This document shows, piece after piece, positions 19,044 through 27,404 of a stretch of 64,000 nt of DNA. Location: contig NZ_WXVV01000007.1 in assembly GCF_013433315.1 (NCBI RefSeq), positions 184,594-248,593 of the forward strand, written 5' to 3'. The position numbers and the translations under genes are program-made. Under the pieces are notes generated by a model that saw only the letters and a program-made list of their open reading frames with translations, was not told the DNA's origin and did not search any database. The DNA is from Pseudomonas crudilactis (GTDB lineage: Bacteria; Pseudomonadota; Gammaproteobacteria; Pseudomonadales; Pseudomonadaceae). Each line of letters begins with the position of its first letter. The stretch's first letter is position 1.

Positions 19044-19507
19044 CTGACCTACATATTAAGGTTGATGTATTTTTATCGGAAGATAGACGGTACATCTTCA
19101 CACGTTGCTGCTTTATTTTTGAGTCGATAACCATTGGCGACTTCGAACAAGTCATCTTAGGGAAAAATCTGATTGGAGCTCTCGAAGATCTAATTTTTCG
19201 ACTTGAAGAACACACCTCAATTGATTGCGAGCCAGACAAACTGGAGCAAACACTTTCGTCACTTATCAAAAGTGATATTAGACACTCCTGCTTGCCTCTC
19301 GGAATTGAGGCGTTCGATGGCGACATGGGTGCGTTTTTTAGTGTCGCAGGTGATAGGTATATAGCTTTGAAGCCTTGGGGAAAAAACAATATTCTTACTG
19401 AAAAAATGAGCATCAGTCATTATCTTGACATCATAACATTGAGCAAAAAGATATTAGCAAGCAGAATACACAACCTTCAAACCGACATTAACGAACCATT
19501 GGAATAA
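19040..19507 (+). CDS. Hypothetical protein, likely orphan immunity
   Basis: 155 residues, not recognised. The start is fixed by an AGGAG 8 nt upstream and by the ATGA overlap with the preceding tip relic. The product begins MTDLHIKVDVFLSEDRRYIF and is acidic and soluble, with a helical C-terminal half. A longer frame from 18866 exists, but its first 58 residues cover the relic in another frame and are rejected. The arrangement argues for an immunity role. Confidence 0.65.
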   Translation: MTDLHIKVDVFLSEDRRYIFTRCCFIFESITIGDFEQVILGKNLIGALEDLIFRLEEHTSIDCEPDKLEQTLSSLIKSDIRHSCLPLGIEAFDGDMGAFFSVAGDRYIALKPWGKNNILTEKMSISHYLDIITLSKKILASRIHNLQTDINEPLE

Positions 19508-19537
19508 TATAGAACTGTCGAGGCCCACAATTAAATC

Positions 19538-19798
19538 ATGAAAAACCTAAAAAAATTCACTGCTTATGGATCTTCTATTGGAAAACGCAAAAGCATGAAA
19601 CTGGATGAAATTTCAATTCTCGCAGATCCTGCAACGATAAAAAGCTTAGGATTATTTTTGATCAATGCTGCGTACGAAATGGATACCAATGAGTTAGAGC
19701 ACATGCATCTACAAGACATGCTCGGAAACTTTTCGCACAAAAGACATGTTGACGTCATTGCAATCAATCAGAAATTTGTCAAGTCCTTGAAAAAATGA
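19538..19798 (+). CDS. Small protein, possible Imm32-like immunity protein
   Basis: 86 residues. The pattern DEISILADPATIKSLGLFLI then AAYEMD, followed by HMHLQDM, recalls the small immunity family Imm32 as I remember it; this is unverified. The DNA is AT-rich like the rest of the array. Its stop overlaps the next start by 4 bp (ATGA), so the two genes are coupled. Confidence 0.6.
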   Translation: MKNLKKFTAYGSSIGKRKSMKLDEISILADPATIKSLGLFLINAAYEMDTNELEHMHLQDMLGNFSHKRHVDVIAINQKFVKSLKK

Positions 19799-20430
19799 AA
19801 GCCGAGTATCCAGCCTCTGTTATTTGTTATCGGGCAAAATTCGATGATTTCCAAAAATCATCTAGCGGTCGCATTAGGAATCTCCCTGCGGAAATTAATG
19901 ACGATTTCGCAGTGCTAGCCTCTGTTGGTCAAAACGGCTCCATCGGGTTCGATAAATCTAAGAAAGGCGCTGCTGCGATTAAATCCCTAATTAGCAATTG
20001 CTACTACATCGACATAAATGGAGAGCTTCAGTCACCGTCAAGCAAAGAACTTCACTACATGCCATTTTTTATGTTTAGAGACAAAGATGGGAGGTTCGAG
20101 CGCGCAGTGAATGCTCATAGACGATACGAATTAGACGTCAAAAAACATGAAATACTATCAAGGCATCGAAGCGTTGAAAAACCTAGGCCTCCCGCCTTAA
20201 CTGTTTTCTTGCAGAGCGATGAGTTCTCCATAAGCCAAGAGACATATAAGCTTTTCAAAAGCTCCTGCCAATATGTCGCGATCGCTAAAATTTCAGGCGA
20301 GTATGGGCATGGTGCTTTTGATGTCTTCTCCAGCGATTTAAATTATTTTTTCGACGAATTTTTTAGTATTACTGGCGAGTCCGCGGACTTGATTATGGTC
20401 GATAATCCAACTGAGCTCCCAAGATACTAG
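19795..20430 (+). CDS. Hypothetical protein coupled to Imm32-like gene
   Basis: 211 residues, family unknown. It begins MKAEYPASVICYRAKFDDFQ and ends VDNPTELPRY. It has no membrane segment or known catalytic motif, and the DNA is AT-rich. The ATGA overlap with the 86-residue gene suggests the two act together. It could be an immunity protein or a small free-standing toxin module; the sequence does not decide. Confidence 0.6.
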   Translation: MKAEYPASVICYRAKFDDFQKSSSGRIRNLPAEINDDFAVLASVGQNGSIGFDKSKKGAAAIKSLISNCYYIDINGELQSPSSKELHYMPFFMFRDKDGRFERAVNAHRRYELDVKKHEILSRHRSVEKPRPPALTVFLQSDEFSISQETYKLFKSSCQYVAIAKISGEYGHGAFDVFSSDLNYFFDEFFSITGESADLIMVDNPTELPRY

Positions 20431-20590
20431 CTTACAAAAAACCATTACCCAAAATGGCTCCCGAAAGCGGGATCAACAGGCACACAGAAATACCTTTGCT
20501 GCTCCTGCCAATAAAAAAAACAATGCTTTAGCCGAGGCTCAAACTAAATCCGGGGAATAGTTTTCATGAAAAAGCCCATTGAAATAGGGG

Positions 20591-20657
20591 CACCTCTCAG
20601 AGACGAGGTATCCCGGTACGACTGGATGTTGACAAACGATTCAGTGCAATGAAAAAA
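20591..20657 (+). repeat. 67-bp direct repeat, copy 2, inside a tip relic
   Basis: Second copy of the repeat at 18950-19016. In frame it reads RGIPVRLDVDKRFSAMKK, then a TAA at 20664-20666 that overlaps the ATG of the next gene (TAATG). It is therefore also the 3' end of a displaced toxin tip. The 235 bp before the next gene hold nothing else recognisable. Confidence 0.8.
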
Positions 20658-20665
20658 GACCGTTA

Positions 20666-21166
20666 ATGCAGAACGCTGCCTACGCCTGGACGCTCCCAAT
20701 GCACCCGTTGATCGAACTTCCCGAGACTCTCCACCCACTGTTCCTGGCTGCCGGTTGGTCTGTCACCCATATCGAGCCATTGCCGGATTTCGTCCCGCGC
20801 GAGCATCCGGCCGCTGCTCTGCTCGAACAACTGGCCGGCCTGACCGTCGGCACCTGCGGCCCAGGCGAAGACTGCGCTACCAGCGATGTAGCGTTTCGCG
20901 CCTTTGAGCACCTGCATGGAGATGAAGACTTTCTGGCTTGGCAGCAACGCTTGGGCAGCTCTTTGGTGAGCATCGCCGAAATTCATCATGGCCACGCTGC
21001 ACTGTTGATGGACGAAAAAGGTCGCTGCTACGCCTTCAGTTTCATTCATGACGGGTTCTGGCTGCAGGGCAGAACTTTTGTCGAGGCGATGGAAAAGCTA
21101 GTGTTTGGGCGCAAGTGCGGTGAGCAAGTGGCGCTGGCCACACCGGGCGCCGTGCCAGTTGTTTAA
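20666..21166 (+). CDS. SUKH-3-like immunity protein
   Basis: 166 residues. The order of features fits the SUKH-3 immunity family: LPETLHPLFLAAGWSVTHIE, LLEQLAGLTVGTCGPGEDCA, then IAEIHHGHAALLMDEKGRCY and VEAMEKLVFGR. SUKH proteins neutralise diverse nuclease and deaminase toxins. Its GC is higher than that of the preceding orphan genes. The start overlaps the stop of the tip relic; an alternative ATG lies 11 codons in. No matching intact toxin is present, so it is an orphan here. Confidence 0.75.
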   Translation: MQNAAYAWTLPMHPLIELPETLHPLFLAAGWSVTHIEPLPDFVPREHPAAALLEQLAGLTVGTCGPGEDCATSDVAFRAFEHLHGDEDFLAWQQRLGSSLVSIAEIHHGHAALLMDEKGRCYAFSFIHDGFWLQGRTFVEAMEKLVFGRKCGEQVALATPGAVPVV

Positions 21167-21363
21167 ATCCCTCTGCTTTTAGCAACGGGCTAAAAACGGT
21201 TCCTATTTAACATGCCTATTATTCAGGTATTGAAGCCTCACTCCACCTTAAGATAGCCGCTCACGGACTCACGCGCGCATCTGGACTCTGCACCGAGTTC
21301 CAGTTCCATTTCGAGTATCATCTCCACCTTTGCCCTCAAGACCTCAATGCAGGAAGCATAACC

Positions 21364-22062
21364 ATGACCAACAAAGCAGTTATCGTATTCAGCGGCGGGC
21401 AGGACTCCACCACGTGCTTGATCCACGCCCTGACCCACTACGATGAAGTCCACTGCATCACGTTCGACTATGGTCAGCGTCATCACGCGGAAATTGAAGT
21501 GGCGCAGCAGCTGTCGAAAAAGCTCGGTGTGACCGTGCATAAAACGCTGGATGTGTCCTTGCTCAACGAGCTGGCCATCAGCAGCCTGACCCGCGATAAC
21601 ATTCCGGTGCCGACCGTGAACAGCTCTGGCGAGAGTCTGCCAAGCACCTTCGTTCCGGGACGGAACATTCTGTTTCTGACCCTGGCCTCTATCTATGCCT
21701 ATCAAGTCCAGGCCAAAACGGTCATTACCGGTGTCTGTGAAACCGACTTCTCGGGCTATCCCGATTGCCGGGATGAGTTCGTCAAGGCCTTGAATAAAGC
21801 CCTCGAATTAGGCATGGATTACAAGCTGCAACTGGATACGCCATTGATGTGGCTGAACAAGGCAGAAACCTGGGCCTTGGCGGATTACCACCATCAGCTG
21901 GATCTGGTTCGCGAGGAAACATTAACTTGCTATAACGGCATCAAAGGCACTGGATGTTCCGATTGCGATGCCTGTAATCTTCGCGCCAAAGGCTTGAATG
22001 AGTTCCTGAACAATAAAGTACAGGTGACTCAACGCTTGAAAGAGAAACTTGGCTTAAAGTAA
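21364..22062 (+). CDS. queC: QueC, 7-cyano-7-deazaguanine synthase (enteric-type)
   Basis: 232 residues. QueC makes preQ0 from 7-carboxy-7-deazaguanine with ATP and ammonia. The PP-loop [10 protein letters not shown] and the zinc cysteines in [20 protein letters not shown] are intact. The sequence ([40 protein letters not shown]) follows the E. coli-type QueC rather than the usual pseudomonad one (LSGGLDSAT type), so it is probably acquired. The two genes downstream concern queuosine-precursor uptake and regulation. Confidence 0.93.
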   Translation: MTNKAVIVFSGGQDSTTCLIHALTHYDEVHCITFDYGQRHHAEIEVAQQLSKKLGVTVHKTLDVSLLNELAISSLTRDNIPVPTVNSSGESLPSTFVPGRNILFLTLASIYAYQVQAKTVITGVCETDFSGYPDCRDEFVKALNKALELGMDYKLQLDTPLMWLNKAETWALADYHHQLDLVREETLTCYNGIKGTGCSDCDACNLRAKGLNEFLNNKVQVTQRLKEKLGLK

Positions 22063-22129
22063 TACTGCAACAAGAAGCGCTCACTCAAGCATGTTGGCAA
22101 CAACGTGCCGAGTGAGCGCCCTCCTCTGC

Positions 22130-23008
22130 TTACTGCGTTTGCGCACCCGTCAGGTACTTCTTGAACAATGATCTTGCGCCGTAGGCCGGCAAGATATTGA
22201 AGAATGCAAAACCTACCTTGATTGCGATCTGAACGTAGATCATGCCCAGTATCGCGCTGTTTTCCATCGTCCCGTAAAAGGCGATGTAGCAGAACAGAAA
22301 GCTGTCGATGATCACGGCAAACAATGTGCTTAAAAACACTCGCAAAAACAGAAACCTGGAATTTGTGAGTTCTTTGATTTTGCACAACAGGTACGAGTTT
22401 ATATTCTCTGAAACCAGGAACGATACAGAAGACGCTACAAGGACTGCGGACAACTGACTGATAACATCGTTATAAGCGCCATCGAGTTTCCAGCCCGGCA
22501 GACCCGGAAGATGGGTAGTGATAGCCAACAGAATGATAATCGCGGCGTTGCTGATGAACGCGAACAGGATCGCTTTTCGCGCGAGCCTCAGGCCAAACGT
22601 TTCGTTGAGCAAGTCGACGATCAGAAACGTCAGCGGATAGAGGAACGTGCCCGGCGTTACGACAATATCGAAATACTCGAGGTAGATCGGTTTTGTCGCA
22701 GCAATACTGGTGAAAATGTAGAGCGTGAACAGCATCAGGTTCAGGATGATGTAGATCATCCAGGAACTCTCATGACGGTCATTTATTTCGTAAGCCGTGA
22801 GTGCTCCGCCCTGGGAGTAAAACTTCTTGTAGAGGTTTTTCACTTCGATTTTATTCAGATTATCCATAATCTCACTATTCAACACTTCACTTAGCTTTAT
22901 TTTAATTATCTTGCCTGTCGCAATGACCATGATAACGGCCAGGCTTTTTCCATTTTCGAACCCCAGCAACTTGTACTTGCTGTTTTCAACGTCAACACTG
23001 CAATCCAT
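22130..23008 (-). CDS. Queuosine precursor transporter (VUT/YhhQ family) with N-terminal extension
   Basis: 292 residues. The C-terminal about 210 residues have six hydrophobic segments and the family blocks TPGTFLYPLTFLIVDLLNET and AYGARSLFKKYL, as in YhhQ-type preQ0/preQ1 importers of the inner membrane. The first about 80 residues (YKLLGFENGKSLAVIMVIAT onward) are an extra soluble domain that YhhQ lacks. It is convergent with queC and overlaps the upstream XRE gene by 17 bp, so it is cotranscribed with that regulator. Confidence 0.88.
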   Translation of the reverse strand: MDCSVDVENSKYKLLGFENGKSLAVIMVIATGKIIKIKLSEVLNSEIMDNLNKIEVKNLYKKFYSQGGALTAYEINDRHESSWMIYIILNLMLFTLYIFTSIAATKPIYLEYFDIVVTPGTFLYPLTFLIVDLLNETFGLRLARKAILFAFISNAAIIILLAITTHLPGLPGWKLDGAYNDVISQLSAVLVASSVSFLVSENINSYLLCKIKELTNSRFLFLRVFLSTLFAVIIDSFLFCYIAFYGTMENSAILGMIYVQIAIKVGFAFFNILPAYGARSLFKKYLTGAQTQ

Positions 23009-23627
23009 TAAATCGTTCCTCGATTACATCTCCGATCACGCATACACGATCCGTATCAAAGCTGCCTTCATGGCTTATAGATAACTTCGCTGTGATTTTG
23101 TCATACACCAGCTTTTCCCTGTCGCTGGTCGATGCTCCTTTCTGCACGATCAACAGATCGCCGGGTTCATTCAGGCCGCTGATTTCGTTTTCCAGAAGCA
23201 CGCCAATCAGGTTAAAGGACGCGCCAAAGTAGTAAGTCAGTGGATGAATCGTGGCCAACTCGCCAATTCTTTTATCCAGACTTTGCAGCAGCATACTTTC
23301 CTTGATAACAGGCACCGCCGCTGGATTCATATTCCCCTGTGGCGAAATACTGCTTTCGATGATTTCCTTTTCTTCAAAATCAATCGTCTCTATTTCTTCG
23401 TAAGACACCCCGAAGAAATCAGAAATCTTGCGCACAGTGGACTGCTGGACATTGACCACCTTGCCTTCAAGAATGTTATAGATGGTCGTGCGGGTCAAAC
23501 CACTGGAGTGACACAAGGACAACTGCGTCTCCCCGCGACTCTTTATCAGGTATTTGATGTTGTTCTTCAGATTCTCCGATCTTTCTCTTCTGTGCATCAC
23601 ATGCTTATCATCCATTTTTAACTGCAA
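22992..23627 (-). CDS. XRE-family regulator with C-terminal sensor domain
   Basis: 211 residues. An N-terminal HTH of the Cro/CI type spans about residues 18-75 (RGETQLSLCHSSGLTRTTIY). The C-terminal half (GLNEPGDLLIVQKGA, VCVIGDVIEERF) resembles the LexA/S24-like beta domain of phage-type repressors, although I see no clear Ser/Lys protease pair. It overlaps the transporter gene, implying joint regulation. Internal ATGs at codons 5 and 11 are alternative starts. A palindrome 15 bp upstream is a candidate operator. Confidence 0.82.
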   Translation of the reverse strand: MQLKMDDKHVMHRRERSENLKNNIKYLIKSRGETQLSLCHSSGLTRTTIYNILEGKVVNVQQSTVRKISDFFGVSYEEIETIDFEEKEIIESSISPQGNMNPAAVPVIKESMLLQSLDKRIGELATIHPLTYYFGASFNLIGVLLENEISGLNEPGDLLIVQKGASTSDREKLVYDKITAKLSISHEGSFDTDRVCVIGDVIEERFNGLQC

Positions 23628-24129
23628 TCAATGTCACGTCCCGAATGATCATTCCGGACATACACAAGTGAGGTAGGAAATTGCAGTTATATCCCTGTCA
23701 GTGCCGCGCAGGATCATAGCATTCTCCCTCCCTGGGTTCGGTATAAAAAGTCAGCTTTCACAGGCTGCTTTCGCCAACGTGCGGGGGTCATTTCAGCCTC
23801 CGTACGGACTCGTCAGTTCCTTTCGACTTCCATCCTAGGCCGGAAAATCGGCACCGGGCAATGCCTGTTTTACACCCGACGCGACCACAAAAAGAATCAT
23901 TTTCTTTGAAGAATGTTCATTTTTTTGATTAATTCTGTGGCGTTCCTCACTGAAAAATTTATGATGCGTCAATCCGGCGTCGCATTCTCGAGAGTGAAAG
24001 AACGAAAAACCGGGAGGCCTGTACAGGGTTTAGTTTTGCGCGCACAGCGGTCAAAACACGGATTCGCCTGTACAGATCTGGCAAGCAAGGACATGCGCAA
24101 ATCACGCAAAACCAGGGAAGGAATAAGCA
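23628..24129. promoter_or_regulatory. Divergent promoter region, XRE / SHMT-like
   Basis: 502 bp without a gene. Next to the XRE start is the perfect 12-bp palindrome GAATGATCATTC (23642-23653), set in a wider imperfect dyad TGTC...GGACA, a plausible autoregulatory operator. The rest is AT-rich near 23890-23965, consistent with promoters. No promoter boxes are assigned with confidence. Confidence 0.4.
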
Positions 24130-25479
24130 ATGGCAGTCATTACTGAACCACTCAAGAACCAGGCTGACTTGCTGCGACGCGGTCTGGCAGATCTCCGCGC
24201 AGAAGACGCCGAACTGGCGGCCATTCTCGACGCTGAAGTCACGCGTCAACAGCACACGCTTTCACTGGTCTCGTCCTCCTGCGCAGTCCAGCCGCGAACC
24301 TTGGCGGCCTCCGCTTCCGTGCTGGTCAACGTGACCGCAGAAGGCATGTCCGGCAAGCGTCACAGCGCTGGGTGCGAGAATGTCGAGCTGGTCGAATCGC
24401 TGGCCATCCGCCGGGCGCGGCAACTGTTCGGCGCGCAATACGCCAACGTGCAACCACACTCAGCGTCGAACGCCGTTTACCAAGTGCTCACAGCTTTGCT
24501 AGAGCCGGGCGATACCTTGCTGGGCATGGCGGTGGAACACGGCGGTCATCTCACGCATGGCAGCCTCGCCACGTTTTCCGGCGCCTACTACAAGGCGATC
24601 CAGTACGGCACGACAGCAGACGGCCTGATCGATTACGACAAGGTTCGCCTGCTCGCACTCGCCCATCGCCCACGCGTCATCCTCTGCGGCGCCACCGCCT
24701 ATTCACGCGTGGTGGACTTCCAGCGGTTTCGCGAAATTGCCGATGAAGCCGGGACTATCCTGCTCGCCGACATTTCGCATATCGCCGGGCTCGTCGCCAC
24801 CGGGCGCCATCCAAGTCCGATCGACGCCGCCCACGTCACCGTCACGTGCACGCACAAGCAACTCGCCGGGCCTCGCGGTGGCGTGATTCTCAGCGGTGCT
24901 GATGCGAACACCAAGATTCCCGGTTTGCGGACCACCTTCAGTCGCCTGCTTGATCAAGCCGTTTACCCGCGAATGCAGGGCGCGCCTGCTGCCAACATGA
25001 TCGCTGCGAAGGCTGCCGCGCTGGGTTATGCAATGTCCGCAGCATTCGACGCCTGCATGGCGCAGGTCCGCAGTACGGCGGATGAAATGGCCAAAGCGTT
25101 TCAGGCCAAGGATTATGAAGTGGTTGGCGGCTGCAGTGAAAACCACACGGTGCTGGTTCGCTTGCGGGGTGGCATCACGGGCGCTATCGCGGAGGCGGCG
25201 CTGGGACACTGCGGGATCATCGTCAACAAACATCGCGTACCCGACGATCCCCGTTCGGCACTGGTTACCAGCGGGCTGCGTATCGGCACTGCTGCTCTGG
25301 CGCAACGCCGGGTCGATGTCCTCGGCAGCCGCCAGATCGTCGATTTGATCGTGCGGATTCTGAACACGGTGGCGCCGCTCGGCGAACAGGATTACACCCT
25401 GGAACCGCTGCTCCTCACGCAGTTTCGCTCAGAGGTCGAAACCCTGTGCAGGGACTATCCTGTCGCCGACTATCAATAG
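24130..25479 (+). CDS. Divergent serine hydroxymethyltransferase-like PLP enzyme
   Basis: 449 residues, close to GlyA in length and motifs: QYANVQPHSAS, EHGGHLTHGS, ADISHIAGLVA and CTHKQLAGPRGG with PLP lysine about 243. Against E. coli GlyA, the Ser35, Glu57, Asp200, His203, His228, Lys229 and Arg363 equivalents are kept. Tyr55 is replaced by Thr69 and Tyr65 by Ser79 (TAEGMSGKRHSAG instead of YAEGYPGKRYYGG). Those tyrosines contact substrate, so a different amino-acid substrate is likely. A GGAAGGA precedes the start. It is divergent from the XRE gene and probably not the housekeeping glyA. Confidence 0.85.
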   Translation: MAVITEPLKNQADLLRRGLADLRAEDAELAAILDAEVTRQQHTLSLVSSSCAVQPRTLAASASVLVNVTAEGMSGKRHSAGCENVELVESLAIRRARQLFGAQYANVQPHSASNAVYQVLTALLEPGDTLLGMAVEHGGHLTHGSLATFSGAYYKAIQYGTTADGLIDYDKVRLLALAHRPRVILCGATAYSRVVDFQRFREIADEAGTILLADISHIAGLVATGRHPSPIDAAHVTVTCTHKQLAGPRGGVILSGADANTKIPGLRTTFSRLLDQAVYPRMQGAPAANMIAAKAAALGYAMSAAFDACMAQVRSTADEMAKAFQAKDYEVVGGCSENHTVLVRLRGGITGAIAEAALGHCGIIVNKHRVPDDPRSALVTSGLRIGTAALAQRRVDVLGSRQIVDLIVRILNTVAPLGEQDYTLEPLLLTQFRSEVETLCRDYPVADYQ

Positions 25480-25500
25480 CGTTCCAACATTTGCAGCCAT

Positions 25501-25530
25501 AAAAAAACCCGGCACTCAGGCCGGGTTTTG
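25501..25530. terminator. Bidirectional terminator
   Basis: AAAAAAACCCGGC, a short loop, GCCGGGTTTT. It lies between the stop codons of the convergent SHMT-like and aroP genes, with A-run and T-run on either side, so it can serve both. Confidence 0.85.
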
Positions 25531-25547
25531 CGTTTCTGCGTCAGCGC

Positions 25548-26966
25548 TTACTTGGCAGCACCTGCCGCGTGCACGGCCTGCTGCGCGCCGCGCTTGTTCT
25601 TGATCACGTAGCAGGCCCACATGAACACGACCCACACCGGAATCGCATACACCGAGATCTGAATGCCCGGGATCAGCAGCATCACGCCGAGGATGAACGC
25701 AACAAACGCCAGGCAAATGTAGTTGCCGTACGGGTACCACAGCGCCTTGAACAGCGGCGTCTGCTGGGTCTTGTTCATGTGCTGACGGAACTTGAAGTGC
25801 GAGAAGCTGATCATCGCCCAGTTGATCACCAGCGTTGCAACCACCAGCGACATCAGCAGTTCCAGCGCGTGTTGCGGGATCAGGTAGTTCAGCAGCACAG
25901 CGACCAGCGTCACCGCCGCCGAAGCCAGAATCGAACGCACCGGCACGCCACGCTTGTCGATCTTCGCCAGACCTTTCGGCGCATCGCCCTGCTCGGCCAT
26001 GCCCAGCAGCATGCGGCTGTTGCAGTAGGTGCCGCTGTTGTACACCGACAACGCGGCGGTCAGCACCACAAAGTTGAGGATGTGCGCGGCGGTGTTGCTG
26101 CCGAGCATCGAGAACACTTGCACGAACGGGCTGCCGCTGTACGAATCGCCAGACGCGTTGAGGGTTGCCAGCAGGCTGTCCCATGGGGTCAGCGACAGCA
26201 GGATCACCAGTGCACCGATGTAGAAAATCAGGATCCGGTAGATCACCTGGTTGATCGCTTTCGGGATCACGGTTTTCGGCTTGTCGGCTTCAGCGGCGGT
26301 AAAACCGAGCATTTCCAGACCGCCGAAGGAAAACATGATGATCGCCATGGCCATCACCAGACCGCTGACGCCGTTCGGGAAGAAACCACCGTGGGACCAC
26401 AGGTTTGTCACCGAAGCCTGCGGGCCGCCGTTGCCGCTGACCAGCAGGTAGCTGCCGAGCGCAATCATGCCGACGATCGCCACGACCTTGATGATCGCGA
26501 ACCAGAATTCGGCTTCACCGAAGACTTTGACGTTGGCCAGGTTGATCGCGTTGATCAGCACGAAGAAGGCTGCCGCAGAGACCCAGGTCGGGATGTCCGG
26601 CGCCCAGTAGTGGATGTATTTGCCGACTGCGGTCAGCTCCGACATGCCCACCAGAATGTACAGAATCCAGCAGTTCCAGCCCGACAGGAAACCGGCAAAA
26701 CCGCCCCAGTACTTGTGCGCGAAATGGCTGAAGGAACCGGCCACCGGCTCTTCGACAATCATCTCGCCGAGCTGGCGCATGATCATGAAGGCGATGAAGC
26801 CGCAGATGGCGTAGCCGAGGATCATCGACGGGCCGGCGGATTTCAGTACCCCGGCCGAGCCGAGGAACAATCCGGTACCGATCGCGCCACCGAGGGCGAT
26901 CAGTTGAATATGGCGATTTTTCAGGCCGCGTTTCAGCTCGCCTGATTGCGAGGGTTGTCCACTCAT
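25548..26966 (-). CDS. aroP: AroP-type aromatic amino acid permease
   Basis: 472 residues, amino acid-polyamine-organocation family with about 12 membrane segments. It imports aromatic amino acids by proton symport. The N-terminus GELKRGLKNRHIQLIALGGA and the run GTGLFLGSAGVLKSAGPSMI follow E. coli AroP closely, as do VEEPVAGSFSHFA and YCNSRMLLGMA. I use the ATG giving MSGQPSQSGELKRG; a TTG six codons upstream is less likely. The gene has a long (about 600 bp) upstream region with small ORFs and a TyrR-like box. Confidence 0.87.
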   Translation of the reverse strand: MSGQPSQSGELKRGLKNRHIQLIALGGAIGTGLFLGSAGVLKSAGPSMILGYAICGFIAFMIMRQLGEMIVEEPVAGSFSHFAHKYWGGFAGFLSGWNCWILYILVGMSELTAVGKYIHYWAPDIPTWVSAAAFFVLINAINLANVKVFGEAEFWFAIIKVVAIVGMIALGSYLLVSGNGGPQASVTNLWSHGGFFPNGVSGLVMAMAIIMFSFGGLEMLGFTAAEADKPKTVIPKAINQVIYRILIFYIGALVILLSLTPWDSLLATLNASGDSYSGSPFVQVFSMLGSNTAAHILNFVVLTAALSVYNSGTYCNSRMLLGMAEQGDAPKGLAKIDKRGVPVRSILASAAVTLVAVLLNYLIPQHALELLMSLVVATLVINWAMISFSHFKFRQHMNKTQQTPLFKALWYPYGNYICLAFVAFILGVMLLIPGIQISVYAIPVWVVFMWACYVIKNKRGAQQAVHAAGAAK

Positions 26967-27026
26967 GAAAAAGGTCTCACGCAAGGTTTGATGATGTTCA
27001 GTAGACGTTGCTGCCAGGTTGCGATT

Positions 27027-27089
27027 TCAGGCAGCCCCGATCAAACCCCAGCGCAGGCACCAGGAGTTCAGCTTATTTACAACGGTCAT
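27027..27089 (-). CDS. Possible 20-residue leader peptide upstream of aroP
   Basis: ORF MTVVNKLNSWCLRWGLIGAA, followed by TGA, with AGGTGA before the ATG. It ends 60 bp before aroP and contains two tryptophans. Short ORFs occur by chance, so this is listed only because of its position ahead of an aromatic amino acid permease. No attenuator hairpin was found. Confidence 0.25.
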   Translation of the reverse strand: MTVVNKLNSWCLRWGLIGAA

Positions 27090-27257
27090 GCGTCACCTGT
27101 TTGTTTTTATCTGTGACGAAATCGAACCCGAAACGCTTGTGGCGCCACGGAGTGAACAAGGCGGATAGCCTTGAGATTTGCGCGATTACGCAGAGGGTCA
27201 CAGTTAAAACGCGGCGCATTGTACACCGCTAACCCCCTGCTGCCAGACCCCGCTGGA

Positions 27258-27404
27258 TCAGCGTGATGGTTGCCGGGATTGCGTGTGTCCGCCTCGAGAT
27301 ACTCGAGCGGCTGCAAAAATTGAGTCAGGCCTTTGCAGGCCATCGGCGTGGACGAGGAAAAAACCGTCCCACGTAGAGAGGTGGAGATCAGTCACGGCGT
27401 TCAT
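27258..27404 (-). CDS. Possible small protein, 48 residues
   Basis: ORF starting MNAVTDLHLSTWDGFFLVHA with a strong AAGGAGG Shine-Dalgarno 5 nt before the ATG. The first half looks protein-like; the second half (VSRGGHTQSRQPSR) does not, so a frameshifted or decayed gene is possible. It overlaps the stop of the next upstream small ORF by 4 bp. Family unknown. Confidence 0.4.
   Translation of the reverse strand: MNAVTDLHLSTWDGFFLVHADGLQRPDSIFAAARVSRGGHTQSRQPSR

Noticed and set aside
21167..21363. Possible preQ1 riboswitch before queC
   Set aside because: There is a small hairpin TTTTAGC-AACGG-GCTAAAA and a GGTTCC, but the order and spacing of the preQ1-I consensus (C-rich loop, A-rich tail overlapping the ribosome site) are not met.
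24262..25305. Antisense open frames opposite the SHMT-like gene
   Set aside because: Shadows of a clear PLP-enzyme gene, without ribosome sites.
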